64,000 nucleotides of DNA from Actinoalloteichus hymeniacidonis (GCF_014203365.1 NZ_JACHIS010000001.1:3596001-3660000); one strand, 5' to 3'; positions 16,275 through 25,432 are shown, numbered from the stretch's first letter. Notes: generated by a model not told the origin, from the letters alone. Numbers and translations: made by a program.

Positions 16275-17420
16275 TCACCATTCGGCCAGCGAACCGTCGT
16301 CGTGCCGCCAGATCGGCGAGTGCCAGTCGTGACCCACCTCGTCGGCGCGGCGGACGGCGGCCTCGTCGACGGTGATCCCGAGCCCGGGCCCGGTGGGCCG
16401 CAGCAGATGCCCGTCGACGAACCGGAACATCTCGCGGTCCACGACGTAGTCCAGCAGGTCGGCCGCGGTGTTGTAGTGGATGCCCAGGCTCTGTTCCTGG
16501 ATCAGGAAGTTCGGGGTGCTGAACGCGATCTGCAGGCTGGCGGCCAACGAGATCGGACCCAGCGGGCAGTGCGGGGCGAGCTGGACGTCGAAGGTCTCGG
16601 CGAGCGAGCCGATTCGACGCACCTCGGAGATGCCGCCCGCATGCGAGAGGTCCGGCTGGGCCACGGCGATGCCCGCCTGCAGTGCCGGCAGGAACTCGCC
16701 GCGCGAGAACAGCCGCTCCCCGGTGGCGATCGGGATCGGGCTCGCCCGCACCACGTCGCCGATCAGATGGGTGTACTCGGGAAGTACCGGCTCCTCGATG
16801 AACATCGGGTGCGCGTCGGCCAGCAAGGGGATGATGCGGCGGGCGTTGGCGGCGGTGAACCGGCCGTGGAAGTCCAGGGCCACGTCGCGAGTCGGACCCA
16901 GGGCCTCGCGGGCCGCCTGCAGCCGTTCGAGGACACCGTCGATCTCGGCGACGTTGGCCAGCCTGCCCATCCGGCCGCTGGCGTTCATCTTCACCGCCGT
17001 GAGCCCCGCCTCGACCTGCGCGGTGACCGCCTCGGCCACCTCGGCGGGATCGTCGCCGCCGACCCAGCCGTAGACCCGCACCCGGTCGCGCACCGGCCCG
17101 CCCAGCAGTTGGTGGACCGGCGCGCCGAGAGCCTTGCCCGCGATGTCCCACAGCGCCTGGTCCAGGCCTGCGACCGCGCTGGAGAGGATGGGGCCGCCTC
17201 GGTAGAACGAGCTCTTGGTCATCCGCTGCCAGTGGTCCTCCACCCGCAGCGGGTCCTCGCCGATCAACAGTTCGGCCAGCTCGTGGACGGCCGCACGCAC
17301 GGTGTGGGCGCGGCCCTCGACGACGGGCTCGCCCCAGCCGACCAGGCCGTCGTCGGTCTCGATCCGGCAGAACAGCCAGCGCGGCGCGACGAGGAACGTC
17401 TCGACCCGGGTGATCCTCAC
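16275..17420 (-). CDS. dgoD: D-galactonate dehydratase (enolase superfamily)
   Basis: A 381-residue protein, essentially the length of E. coli DgoD (382), with very similar sequence from end to end: SSFYRGGPILSSAVAG and QPDLSHAGGISE occur at matching positions. Active-site segments: DFHGR (Asp183, His185), FIEEPV (Glu209), TGERLFS (Glu235), LAPHCPLGPI (His284) and IQEQSLGIHYN (Glu309), matching the metal ligands and acid/base residues known for the family. It removes water from D-galactonate to give 2-keto-3-deoxygalactonate. GTG start overlaps the upstream regulator stop by four bases. The closely related gluconate and altronate branches are less likely. Confidence 0.95.
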   Translation of the reverse strand: MRITRVETFLVAPRWLFCRIETDDGLVGWGEPVVEGRAHTVRAAVHELAELLIGEDPLRVEDHWQRMTKSSFYRGGPILSSAVAGLDQALWDIAGKALGAPVHQLLGGPVRDRVRVYGWVGGDDPAEVAEAVTAQVEAGLTAVKMNASGRMGRLANVAEIDGVLERLQAAREALGPTRDVALDFHGRFTAANARRIIPLLADAHPMFIEEPVLPEYTHLIGDVVRASPIPIATGERLFSRGEFLPALQAGIAVAQPDLSHAGGISEVRRIGSLAETFDVQLAPHCPLGPISLAASLQIAFSTPNFLIQEQSLGIHYNTAADLLDYVVDREMFRFVDGHLLRPTGPGLGITVDEAAVRRADEVGHDWHSPIWRHDDGSLAEW

Positions 17421-18187
17421 GACGACTCCCTCTCGTTCGGCGGAACGACACCCGCCGGGGCGGCCTCGGCCCCGGTGCTGCTGGTGTCGCCGGTGGTGAC
17501 GCGGCGCAGGTCGGAGTCCGACTTGGCCAGCAGAGCCAGCATCGCCTCGTTGGCGGCGGCGGGATCCTGTGCCCGGATCGCGTCGAGGACCGCCCGGTGA
17601 CTGGGCACCGGGTCGTCCTCGGCCGACTGGTGGTGGACCAGCCGGTCGCGTTCGGACAGACCGGGTTCGATGAAGATCTCCATCCGCACCAACATCTCGT
17701 TGTGGGTGGCGACCAACAGGGCGCGGTGCCAGGCGAGGTCGGCCTCGGCGGCGTCGGCGGGGTCGCCGCCGACGGCCCGGCCCATCGCCGTCAGCGCGGC
17801 GTCCAGCGCGATCAGGTCGCTCTCGGTGCGGCGGGCGGCCGCTAACCGGGCGGCGGCCGGTTCGATGACGGCACGCACCTCGGCGAGGTCCCGGAGGAAA
17901 CCGTCGGCGGCGCCTGCGGCGAACTGCCAGCGGATCACGTCGACGTCGAGCAGATTCCAGGTGTCCCTGGGCCGCACGAAGGTGCCGCGCCGCTGGCGGG
18001 CGTCGACCAGTCCCTTCGCGGTGAGCACCTTCAGTGCCTCGCGCAGGGCGGTGATGCTGAGGTCGAGTTCGGTGCTCAGTCGGGGTAGGTCCAGGGTCTC
18101 GCCCTCCGCGACCGCACCGGAGACGATCCGCGCGCCGAGCAGCTCGACCGTGTTGCCGTGCACGCCACGCCCGATATAGGCGGCCAT
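17417..18187 (-). CDS. GntR/FadR-family regulator (FCD domain), likely operon regulator
   Basis: A 256-residue regulator. The N-terminal winged helix has LSTELDLSITALREALKVL and ARQRRGTFVRPRDTW (residues about 35-80). The C-terminal FCD helical bundle shows the metal/ligand pattern around EADLAWHRALL and a terminal HRAVLDAIRAQDPAAA. E. coli DgoR, which controls galactonate genes, is of the same type and also sits in its operon, so this is the probable DgoR counterpart (inference). GGAGG precedes the ATG. An 83-base gap separates it from the upstream SDR. Its likely target is the palindrome at 25433-25453. Confidence 0.9.
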   Translation of the reverse strand: MAAYIGRGVHGNTVELLGARIVSGAVAEGETLDLPRLSTELDLSITALREALKVLTAKGLVDARQRRGTFVRPRDTWNLLDVDVIRWQFAAGAADGFLRDLAEVRAVIEPAAARLAAARRTESDLIALDAALTAMGRAVGGDPADAAEADLAWHRALLVATHNEMLVRMEIFIEPGLSERDRLVHHQSAEDDPVPSHRAVLDAIRAQDPAAANEAMLALLAKSDSDLRRVTTGDTSSTGAEAAPAGVVPPNERESS

Positions 18188-18270
18188 CGTCTCGTTCCTC
18201 CGTTCCTCTTCGCCGGATCGACTTCTCTCACCCGGTTGGGCGGTACCACGTTCTCACGCCTGCGGGCCGG

Positions 18271-19032
18271 TCAGGACGATTCCTTGTAGGCGCTCCAGCC
18301 GCCGTCGATCACCAGAGCGGTCCCGGTCACGTAGGAGGCGTCCGGCGACGCGAGGAACGCGATTCCGGCCGCCACCTCCTCCGGTGTCCCGAAGCGCCGG
18401 GCGACCGTCTGTCGAACGCTCTGCTCCCGGTCGGCTTGGTCGACCTCGTCCCAGGCTGCCGTCAGGATCGGGCCCGGCAGCACCCAGTTGACCCGGACCT
18501 CGGGCCCGTACTCGACGGCGAGCTGCCTGCCGAGAGCGGTGAGCCCGCCCTTGGTCGCCGCGTAGGCGGGCCTGCCGGGCAGCCCGATGAGGGCGTGCAC
18601 CGAGGAGGTCAGCACCACCGCTCCCCCGGTGGTCCGCAGGTCGGGCAGGCAGGCCCGGACCCCGAGGAACGCACCGGTGAGGTTGACCGCGAGCTGCTGA
18701 TCCCAGGACGCCCTGGTCATCTCGTGGGCGGGTTTGACGTCCACGACATAGGCATTGGAGACCAGTACGCCGATGGGGCCGAACTCGGCGCGGACCGCGT
18801 CGACCGCGGTGGACCAGGAGGCCTCGTCGGCGACGTCGCAGACCTGCGCGATCGCCCGGCCGTACTCGCGACGCAGTTCTTCGGCCGTGTCCTGCACCCG
18901 GGGATCGCGGTCGAGCAGCGCGACGGAGGCGCCCTCGGCGAGGAGTCGGCGTGCCGTGGCCGCGCCGATTCCGCCTGCGGCGCCGGTCACCACTGCGGTG
19001 CGGCCGGTGAAGCGTGTCGGTTCGCCGCTCAT
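18271..19032 (-). CDS. SDR family oxidoreductase (candidate sugar dehydrogenase)
   Basis: A 253-residue classical SDR: TGAAGGIGAATA at residues about 16-27 (dinucleotide fold), the NNAG position reads VSNAY, the catalytic triad shows as VVLTSSVHAL and YAATKGGLTALG, and WVLPGPILT plus YVTGTALVIDGGW close the fold. Position in the operon suggests it oxidises the imported sugar at C1 or a related hydroxyl, but substrate is not shown by sequence. Its ATG overlaps the upstream DUF4380 gene stop in an ATGA overlap, giving tight coupling. VSNAY instead of NNAG is a mild variant. Confidence 0.9.
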   Translation of the reverse strand: MSGEPTRFTGRTAVVTGAAGGIGAATARRLLAEGASVALLDRDPRVQDTAEELRREYGRAIAQVCDVADEASWSTAVDAVRAEFGPIGVLVSNAYVVDVKPAHEMTRASWDQQLAVNLTGAFLGVRACLPDLRTTGGAVVLTSSVHALIGLPGRPAYAATKGGLTALGRQLAVEYGPEVRVNWVLPGPILTAAWDEVDQADREQSVRQTVARRFGTPEEVAAGIAFLASPDASYVTGTALVIDGGWSAYKESS

Positions 19033-20489
19033 CGATCCCGTCCCGTCTCCTCGGTCACGCCTGCGGTCGGCTCCGCGGGTTCGGCCTCGGTCGTACCGAT
19101 CTTGGACTGCGCGCCTGCCGAGGTCGACACCGGCCAGGTGAGCGTGCCGATCGGCTCGCCCGACACGGTCAGGTCCACGGTGACGGCGTCGTGGGGCACC
19201 GCCCGGCCGACCGGCAGGGCGCACGGTCGGCCGGGGGTGAGTTCGGCGAGATCGGCGCTGTCGACGACCTCTCCCGCAGCGTCCAGGAAGCGGGCGTGCA
19301 GCCGCGAGCCCGTGCCGGGCACGAAGACGCCGCGTAGTTCCCGGCCGCCCTCGGCGGTGACGATCCCGGTGGCGGGTTCCGTCCAGTACCCGGCGGCGGT
19401 GACCGCCGCGACCGGGCTCGCGGTGACGCCGAAGCCGAACACCACGGGCAGGGTGGTCCGCTCGCCCGGCTGGAGGGTGGTCAGCGGGCCCAGCGCCTCG
19501 CATTCGACGACCCGGTCTCGGGGCAGCAGGTTGCCCAGTTCGGCGATCGGACTGGTCAGCGGGTGTTCCAGCCAGACCTCGACGCGCGAACCCGCATCCG
19601 GGTACTCGGCCGTGACGTCCACGGGGAAGGTCTGGGTGAGGGTGCCGTGGGCGCCGACGTCGGCGAGCCAGCCCGCCGCGTCGGGAAAGCCGACCTTGCC
19701 GACGACGTCCTGCGCGGCGACCCGCACGACCGAACCGCCCTCGTCGATCACCGAGGGCGCGGGGCCCGCCGTGATCAGTTCGACCGAACGGGGCAGTCCC
19801 GATTCCAGCAGCCCGACGTAGACGCCTGCGGTCGGCCCCGCCTCGGCGGGCGGCTCACCCGCGAGTTGAGTGACGTTCCACAGTCCCCACCGCACCGGCT
19901 TGCGCTCGATGTTGGTGAAGGCGATCTCCAGGGTGTAGCGGCTCTCGCCTGCGACCAGCCGCACGGTGCGCACGGTCCGCAGTCCGGTGCGCGGGTCGTC
20001 GCCGCTGGTCATGACGATCTCGACGGCCTCGCCGTCGACCCTGGTCCTGGCCTGGTACGAGCCCGAGTCCAGCACCGGGTCCGGCGGGCCTGCCCACTGG
20101 TCCGGGCCGTCCCAGCCCTGCGGGGCGGGCCAGGTCTTGTCGCCGCCGAAGTTGAGCCACTCCGACATCGGCCCGCTCGTCGGGCGCGGGCGGCGGCCAT
20201 CGACCGGGTGCAGCCGGTCATCGAGCAGCCGGGGATTGCGATACAGGTACTCGCGTCCGTGGAAGACCACCGAGAGCACCCGGCCGCCCAGGGCGGGCAC
20301 GATGCCGATGCGCAGCGTGCCGTTGTCCAGGTGGAACACGTCGTACGGCCCGGAGGTGTCCCGCTCGATCCGCACCTCGCCCGACGGAGTGACCCGGGCG
20401 GCGGCGCGGGTGTCCGCGCCGGTGGAGTCAGAGGGGGTCCGCTGCTCGGCCGCCGCGCCGTCCTGGGGCGACGACGAGGACGGGGTCAC
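19029..20489 (-). CDS. DUF4380-type protein, galactose-mutarotase-like fold
   Basis: A 486-residue protein with a disordered, charged N-terminus (residues 1-40), then VFHLDNGTLRIGIVPALGGRV and FHGREYLYRNPRLLD, the start of a DUF4380 domain. The segment SEWLNFGGDKTWPAPQGWDG is the family hallmark. The fold resembles aldose-1-epimerases, and members sit in carbohydrate loci, so it may act on or bind a sugar in this pathway; no enzymatic activity can be read off. There is no signal peptide. GTG start overlaps the zinc dehydrogenase stop by four bases and its own stop overlaps the SDR start, so three genes are chained. Confidence 0.85.
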   Translation of the reverse strand: MTPSSSSPQDGAAAEQRTPSDSTGADTRAAARVTPSGEVRIERDTSGPYDVFHLDNGTLRIGIVPALGGRVLSVVFHGREYLYRNPRLLDDRLHPVDGRRPRPTSGPMSEWLNFGGDKTWPAPQGWDGPDQWAGPPDPVLDSGSYQARTRVDGEAVEIVMTSGDDPRTGLRTVRTVRLVAGESRYTLEIAFTNIERKPVRWGLWNVTQLAGEPPAEAGPTAGVYVGLLESGLPRSVELITAGPAPSVIDEGGSVVRVAAQDVVGKVGFPDAAGWLADVGAHGTLTQTFPVDVTAEYPDAGSRVEVWLEHPLTSPIAELGNLLPRDRVVECEALGPLTTLQPGERTTLPVVFGFGVTASPVAAVTAAGYWTEPATGIVTAEGGRELRGVFVPGTGSRLHARFLDAAGEVVDSADLAELTPGRPCALPVGRAVPHDAVTVDLTVSGEPIGTLTWPVSTSAGAQSKIGTTEAEPAEPTAGVTEETGRDR

Positions 20490-21574
20490 GAGGCGTCCAG
20501 GTCGGTGTCCGCGACGAGCACGACCTTGCCGGTGCCCGCGCCCGCCGCCATCCGGTACGCGGCGTCGGCCTCGGCCAAGGGCAGCCGGTCGCTGACGATC
20601 TTCTCCGGTCGGGAGCCCCAGCGGACCAGATTGTCGGCGAGCTGGGCCATCGCGGGCACCGAGGTGACCCAGGAGGCGAACAGGGTGAGCTGCTTGTGCA
20701 ACAGGGTGTCGGACACCTCGGTCTCCAGGGTGCCGCCCTCACCCACCAGCGAGACCCGGCCCCATTCGGCGGCGTTCTCGATCGCGGTGCTGCGGCCTGC
20801 CCGGCTGCCGGAGCAGTCGATCGTGGTACTGGCACCCCGGCCGCCCGTGAGGTCGGCGATCACCTCGCCCGGTGCCTCGACGCCCACCGTCGCGTCGAAC
20901 AGGTCGAGGCCCTCGGCCCAGGATCGACGCTGTTCGGAGGGCTCGACGCCGATGATGCGCCGAGCGCCCATCCCCCGGCCGATCATGGCCGCCGCCAGGC
21001 CCACCGGGCCGAGGCCGACCACGAGCAGATCGTCCTCGCCGCTGACGGCCAGGCGCCGCAGGCCCTCGTAGGCGGTGCCGAAGCCGCAGGCGATCAACGC
21101 GCCGTCCACGTAGGACAGTTCGTCGGGCAGCCTGATGCAGGTGGTCTCCTCGACGAGGATGTAGTCGGCGTTGCCGCCGTCTCGCTGCCAGCCGTAGGAG
21201 GCCCGGCTCGCCCCGGTGCAGCTGATCTGGTAGCCGCGTCTGCAGTTGTCGCAGTTCATGCAGCCCGCGATGTGGTAGACGATCACGCGGTCGCCGACAC
21301 CGAACTGTCGGACTCCCGGGCCTGCGGCGACGACGCGACCGCTGGGCTCGTGGCCGGTGACCACGCCCTGGTAGGCGGGGCCGTCGACACCGCGATGGCT
21401 CTTGTGCTCTCGGTAGATGTAGCCGATGTCGCTGCCGCAGATGCCCGACGCGCCGACGCGGAGCAGGAGCTGTCCGGGGCCGGGCTCGGGGACCGGGATC
21501 TCCCGGACCACGGCGGTCGAGTCGCCGGGGAGGTAGACACCCCGCATCGTGGCCGGGATGGCGGTGCTGCCCAT
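20486..21574 (-). CDS. Zinc-dependent alcohol/sugar dehydrogenase (MDR family)
   Basis: A 362-residue medium-chain dehydrogenase. Catalytic zinc ligands appear in GICGSDIGY and VTGHEPSGRVV, the structural zinc in CMNCDNCRRGYQISC, and the dinucleotide motif in VVGLGPVGLAA. Closest in style to sorbitol, galactitol or threonine dehydrogenases. It would oxidise a secondary alcohol of a polyol, sugar or sugar acid. The ATG at 21574 (MGSTAIPATMRG) is preferred to the GTG at 21601 because GGAG lies nine bases before it. 78 bases separate it from the permease gene. Confidence 0.9.
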   Translation of the reverse strand: MGSTAIPATMRGVYLPGDSTAVVREIPVPEPGPGQLLLRVGASGICGSDIGYIYREHKSHRGVDGPAYQGVVTGHEPSGRVVAAGPGVRQFGVGDRVIVYHIAGCMNCDNCRRGYQISCTGASRASYGWQRDGGNADYILVEETTCIRLPDELSYVDGALIACGFGTAYEGLRRLAVSGEDDLLVVGLGPVGLAAAMIGRGMGARRIIGVEPSEQRRSWAEGLDLFDATVGVEAPGEVIADLTGGRGASTTIDCSGSRAGRSTAIENAAEWGRVSLVGEGGTLETEVSDTLLHKQLTLFASWVTSVPAMAQLADNLVRWGSRPEKIVSDRLPLAEADAAYRMAAGAGTGKVVLVADTDLDAS

Positions 21575-21652
21575 GGACGTGGTCTCCGTTCGTCTTGTCA
21601 CGCTGGTTGGCTACTCGGGGGATCGGGCGCCGCCGTCGGCGGGAGGGCGGCG

Positions 21653-22693
21653 CTAGACCTGCCGCACGGCCCGATCGCGCTTGCTGATCGCCACGTTCAC
21701 CAGGACCGCGCCGACGATGATCACGCCGCGCACGACGTTCTGGAAGAACGAGTCGACGCCCAGCAGCACCAGCCCGTTGGCGATCACGGTGATGAAGGCG
21801 ACGCCCAGCAGCGTGCCCACCAGCGAACCGCGTCCCCCGGAGAGCAGGGTGCCGCCGATGACCACGGCCGCGATGACGTCGAACTCCAGACCGGAGGCGG
21901 CGCCACCGTTACCGGAGCCCAGCCGGGCCGCTAGCAGCACGCCGGTAATGGCCGCGAGCAGGCCGGTGGTGGCGAACAGGATCACCTTGATCCGACCGGT
22001 GTCGATGCCTGCCAACCGCGCCGCCGCGACGTTGCCGCCCGTGGCGTAGACCGAGCGGCCGTAGGCGGTGTAGCGGGCCACGTAGGCGAAGATCGCGAAC
22101 AACACCAGCATCACCACGGCCGAGGTGGGGATACCCAGGATGCTGCCGCCGAGCATGCGGAAGGTCGCGTTGTCCGGCAGTGCCACCGGGAGCGCATCGG
22201 TCATGTAGAGGCCGAGGCCGCCCAACACGCTCCACAGGCCCAAGGTCGCGATGAAGGAGGGCACGGTGAATCGGGCTACCAGCCACCCTGCCAGCGCGCC
22301 CCAGGCGATGCCCATGGCCAACGTCGCCAGGATCCCGCCCCAGGTGCCCAGTCCCCAGGCGCCGACGCCCTTGGCGACCAGCACCGAGGAGAACGCGACC
22401 GCCGGGCCGATGCTGATGTCGATCTCCCCGGCGATGATGACCAGGGTGACGCCCCAGGCAGCGATGCCGATCGTGGCCGCCTCGCGCAGCAGACCGAGCT
22501 GGTTGTCCACCGACAGGAAGCCGGATGCGGTGCTGCCCAGCACGATGTAGAGCAGGGCGATGGCGGCGAGCAGTCCGATCTCGTTGAGTCGTCTGGTCCG
22601 CTGGGAGCGGGCGGGGCCCGCACCGGTCGGCGAGGTGGTCGGGGACGTCGCGGTTCCCGAGACCTGACCGGTCTGGTGCGAAGAGTTGCTCAT
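21653..22693 (-). CDS. Sugar ABC transporter permease (CUT2, RbsC-like)
   Basis: A 346-residue polytopic membrane protein with about 8-10 hydrophobic segments after a Ser/Thr/Pro-rich N-terminal tail of some 35 residues. ITLGLWSVLGG-like segments and GGNVAAARLAGIDTGRIKV (the cytoplasmic coupling loop, near residue 220) identify the RbsC/AraH/XylH family, which imports monosaccharides. Start 22693 (MSNSS) has GAGGA upstream; an in-frame GTG at 22705 is also possible. It follows the ATPase gene by 15 bases. Confidence 0.92.
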   Translation of the reverse strand: MSNSSHQTGQVSGTATSPTTSPTGAGPARSQRTRRLNEIGLLAAIALLYIVLGSTASGFLSVDNQLGLLREAATIGIAAWGVTLVIIAGEIDISIGPAVAFSSVLVAKGVGAWGLGTWGGILATLAMGIAWGALAGWLVARFTVPSFIATLGLWSVLGGLGLYMTDALPVALPDNATFRMLGGSILGIPTSAVVMLVLFAIFAYVARYTAYGRSVYATGGNVAAARLAGIDTGRIKVILFATTGLLAAITGVLLAARLGSGNGGAASGLEFDVIAAVVIGGTLLSGGRGSLVGTLLGVAFITVIANGLVLLGVDSFFQNVVRGVIIVGAVLVNVAISKRDRAVRQV

Positions 22694-22708
22694 CGGATTC
22701 CTCACAGT

Positions 22709-24211
22709 TCAGACGGCCATCGTGGCGGCCAGGATGTTGTCGACGGTGATCTCGGCCCCGTGGAGTTCGGAGCGGATGCCGCCGCCGTGCAGGGTCAGGA
22801 CGCGGTCGCAGACCAAGGGGAGCTCTTCGAGTTCGCCGGAGACGAACAGCACTCCCGCGCCCGCTGCGGCCAGTTCTCGGACCAGTCGATAGATCTGGGC
22901 CTTGGCCTCGACGTCGACGCCCCGCGTCGGTTCGTCCAGCAGCAGGATCCGGCTGTCCGCGTGCAGCCAGCGGCCGATCACGGCCTTCTGCTGGTTGCCG
23001 CCGGAGAGGTCGGCGATGGGTGTCTGCGGCCGGGCGGTCTTGATCCCGAGTCGGCGCACGAGTTCGGTCGCCGCACGGTGGACGAGGCCGGTGGAGATCG
23101 ACGGGCCGGTGGAGACGCGACCGAAGTCCGACATCACCATGTTCTCGTCGACGCCGAGCATCGGGACGATGCCCTCGGCCTTGCGGTTCTCCGGAGTGAG
23201 TCCGACGCCGAGTCGTTTCATCCGCGCGTTCGTCGGGTTCTCGATGCGCTCGCCCTCGACCTCGATGTGCCCGGCGGCGATCGGGTCGAAGCCCGCCAGG
23301 GCGCGCAGCAGCTCGGTGCGTCCGGAGCCCAGCAGACCGCCGAGGCCCAACACCTCGCCGGGGTGCAGGTCGAAGGTGACTCCGGTGATCTTCGGCGCCA
23401 CGACCAGGTCGCGCACCGCGAGCAGCGGGGTGCCGGAGCGGTCGATGTCGATCGGGGTGACCTGGGTGGCCGCCTCGGTCACCCCGCCGAGCATGAGCTC
23501 GACGATCTCCTGGGTGGTGGCGCCCTTGGCCGGGATGGTCTTGATGGTGCGTCCGTCGCGCATCACGGTGATGCCGTCGGCGACCTGGCGGATCTCGTCC
23601 AGCCGGTGGCTCACGTAGATCACCGCCACGCCCGAGGCCGCGATGCGCCCGACGACGTCGAGGACCATCGCCACCTCCGCTGCGGCCAGCGCCGACGTCG
23701 GCTCGTCGAGGATCAGTACCTTCGGGTTCTGCCGGACGGCCCTGGCGATCTCGACGAGCTGCTGCTCGGCCAGCGACAGGGTGGCGACCGGCCGTTCGGC
23801 GTCGATGTGCAGGCCCAACTGGCCCAGCACCTCGTTCGACTCGCGGCCCATCAGCTCGTAGTCGATGCGCGGCCCGGTGCGCGGCCACGCCCCGAGGAAC
23901 ATGTTCTCCGCGACGCTCAGCCACGGGACCAGGCTCAATTCCTGGTAGACGGTGGACACGCCGAGTTCGACGGCGCGGCGCACGCCGCCGTCGCCCAGCG
24001 GGCTACCTCCGATGTGGACCTCGCCGGAGTCCGGGCGGTCCACGCCCGCGATCATCCGGATGAGGGTCGATTTGCCCGCGCCGTTGCGGCCGAGCAGAGC
24101 ACGCACCTCGCCGGGGGCGATGTCGAAGTCGGCTCCATCCAGCGCGACCACGCCGGGATAGGCCTTGGTCGCATTGCGCACCCTGGCGGCGAAGACCTCG
24201 TCGTCGGTCAC
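22709..24211 (-). CDS. Sugar ABC transporter ATP-binding protein (CUT2, RbsA-like)
   Basis: A 500-residue protein with two tandem ATPase domains, the CUT2 pattern. Domain 1: LLGRNGAGKSTL (Walker A) near residue 40, LSLAEQQLVEIARA (signature), LILDEPTSALA (Walker B). Domain 2: LGGLLGSGRTEL (Walker A lacking Lys, normal for this family), LSGGNQQKAVIGRW and ILLLDEPTRGVDVEAK. It powers monosaccharide import with the adjacent permease. Start GTG 24211 (or 24214) follows GGAG by seven bases. The frame is open far upstream through the binding-protein gene, but that part has no family sequence. Confidence 0.93.
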   Translation of the reverse strand: MTDDEVFAARVRNATKAYPGVVALDGADFDIAPGEVRALLGRNGAGKSTLIRMIAGVDRPDSGEVHIGGSPLGDGGVRRAVELGVSTVYQELSLVPWLSVAENMFLGAWPRTGPRIDYELMGRESNEVLGQLGLHIDAERPVATLSLAEQQLVEIARAVRQNPKVLILDEPTSALAAAEVAMVLDVVGRIAASGVAVIYVSHRLDEIRQVADGITVMRDGRTIKTIPAKGATTQEIVELMLGGVTEAATQVTPIDIDRSGTPLLAVRDLVVAPKITGVTFDLHPGEVLGLGGLLGSGRTELLRALAGFDPIAAGHIEVEGERIENPTNARMKRLGVGLTPENRKAEGIVPMLGVDENMVMSDFGRVSTGPSISTGLVHRAATELVRRLGIKTARPQTPIADLSGGNQQKAVIGRWLHADSRILLLDEPTRGVDVEAKAQIYRLVRELAAAGAGVLFVSGELEELPLVCDRVLTLHGGGIRSELHGAEITVDNILAATMAV

Positions 24212-24291
24212 CACGTCACTCCGTTCTGTGCCAGGGAGATCGTCGTCTCGGACGCGCTCCGCTGGGTGTTCCACGCGGCAGGCTGGGCTTG

Positions 24292-24311
24292 GCCGGACCG
24301 GTCGGTCCGGC
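24292..24311 (-). other. Stem-loop between binding-protein and ATPase genes
   Basis: Perfect 8-bp stem (GCCGGACC / GGTCCGGC) with a 4-base loop in the 139-base gap inside the operon. Such stems after binding-protein genes often stabilise the upstream mRNA or cause partial termination, giving more binding protein than ATPase. No U-tract. Confidence 0.55.
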
Positions 24312-24350
24312 GCGTCGGCTCGATCGGGCGCTGTGGCCCGGCGCCGCCGA

Positions 24351-25349
24351 TCACGGCAGACCGTCCGGGTGCGCCTCGAGCCAGGCCTGGCCGTCCTCGG
24401 GGGTCGTGTAGATCTCGACCGGAGCGGGCAGGATGAACTCCTCCAGCTCTTCACCGGCGAGGACCCGCTGCGCGGTCTCTGCGGCCATCCGGCCGACCTC
24501 GACGCCGGAGATGTCGACGTTGCCCTTGAGTACCCGGTGGTCCACCAGGGCGTTGGCGGCCTCGGTCGACATGTCGCCGCCGAACACCACGGTCTGGCCG
24601 ACCTTGCCCCTGGCCTGCACGGCGCGGATCGAACCGAGCGTCGCGCCGCCCGCTTGGCCGAAGAAGGCGTCGAGGTCGGGGTGGGCGGTGAGGATCCGCT
24701 CGGCGACGTCCACCGCCTCGTCGACCTCGGCGCCCTGCTGGTTGGCCACGATCTCGGCGTCGGGAAGCTTGGCGAACAGGGCCTCCTCGAACCCGAGCCT
24801 GCGTTGCACACAGACCTCGACCTGTTCGCAGTTGACGATGCCGATCTGCGGCGCCTCGATGCCCTCGGCGATGAAGTAGTCGGCGGCGGCGTCGCCCAGC
24901 AACCCGCCGAACTCCAGTGGGTCGCCCAGGATGAACGCGTCGACGTACTCCTGCGCGGCCTCGTCGGCGATGCAGGTGTTGTAACAGATCACCGGCACCT
25001 CGCTGCGGTGCGCGAGGCGGATGGCCGGGATGGATGCCGTCTCGGAGACGGGCGAGAGCACCAGGGCGTCGACGTCCGCCGAGCTGACGGTGTCGATGAA
25101 GGAGCTCTCCTTGGAGGCGTCACCCTGCGCGTTGAGTTCGAGCAGCTGAACGTTGCGGCCCATGCGCTCGGCCTCGTCCTGCATGCCCTTGCGAACGCCT
25201 GCGTAGTAGCCCTGGGCGTCCATGTAGACGACGCCGAAGCGTCCGCCCTCGCCGATCTGTGCCCCGCAGCTCGCCGACGCGAGCACCGCGACGAGCAGCG
25301 CCGCGATGGCGGCCACTGTTCGGCGACGACCTTGCACGATCCTCGTCAT
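24351..25349 (-). CDS. Sugar ABC transporter substrate-binding lipoprotein
   Basis: A 332-residue periplasmic-binding-type lipoprotein. The N-terminus MTRIVQGRRR is basic, followed by a hydrophobic stretch and lipobox LASASC with the acylated Cys at 28. FGVVYMDAQGYYAGVRKGMQ and VDALVLSPVSETA are the type-I (RbsB-like) fold segments, GMQDEAERMGRNV follows and IVNCEQVEVCVQRRLGFEEA lies in the middle. It should capture a monosaccharide outside the membrane for the adjoining RbsA/RbsC pair. ATG at 25349 has AGGGGAGCC upstream. First gene of the operon. Confidence 0.9.
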   Translation of the reverse strand: MTRIVQGRRRTVAAIAALLVAVLASASCGAQIGEGGRFGVVYMDAQGYYAGVRKGMQDEAERMGRNVQLLELNAQGDASKESSFIDTVSSADVDALVLSPVSETASIPAIRLAHRSEVPVICYNTCIADEAAQEYVDAFILGDPLEFGGLLGDAAADYFIAEGIEAPQIGIVNCEQVEVCVQRRLGFEEALFAKLPDAEIVANQQGAEVDEAVDVAERILTAHPDLDAFFGQAGGATLGSIRAVQARGKVGQTVVFGGDMSTEAANALVDHRVLKGNVDISGVEVGRMAAETAQRVLAGEELEEFILPAPVEIYTTPEDGQAWLEAHPDGLP

Positions 25350-25399
25350 CGGCTCCCCTTCGAACCAATCTGCCTGCCCCCTCGGGGCGAGTGACAGGA

Positions 25400-25429
25400 A
25401 GTATCGACAGCGCTCACCGGCCAAGTCAA
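25400..25429 (-). promoter_or_regulatory. Promoter of the sugar operon
   Basis: On the minus strand TTGACT (25424-25429) and GATACT (25400-25405) are separated by 18 bases, a good vegetative-type promoter 50 bases before the binding-protein start. The AT-rich palindrome lies directly upstream. Confidence 0.6.
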
Positions 25430-25432
25430 GAA

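Noticed and set aside
22709-24811. 700-codon minus-strand frame extending the sugar ATPase upstream
   Set aside because: Family sequence begins at the GTG near 24211. The extension overlaps the binding-protein gene.
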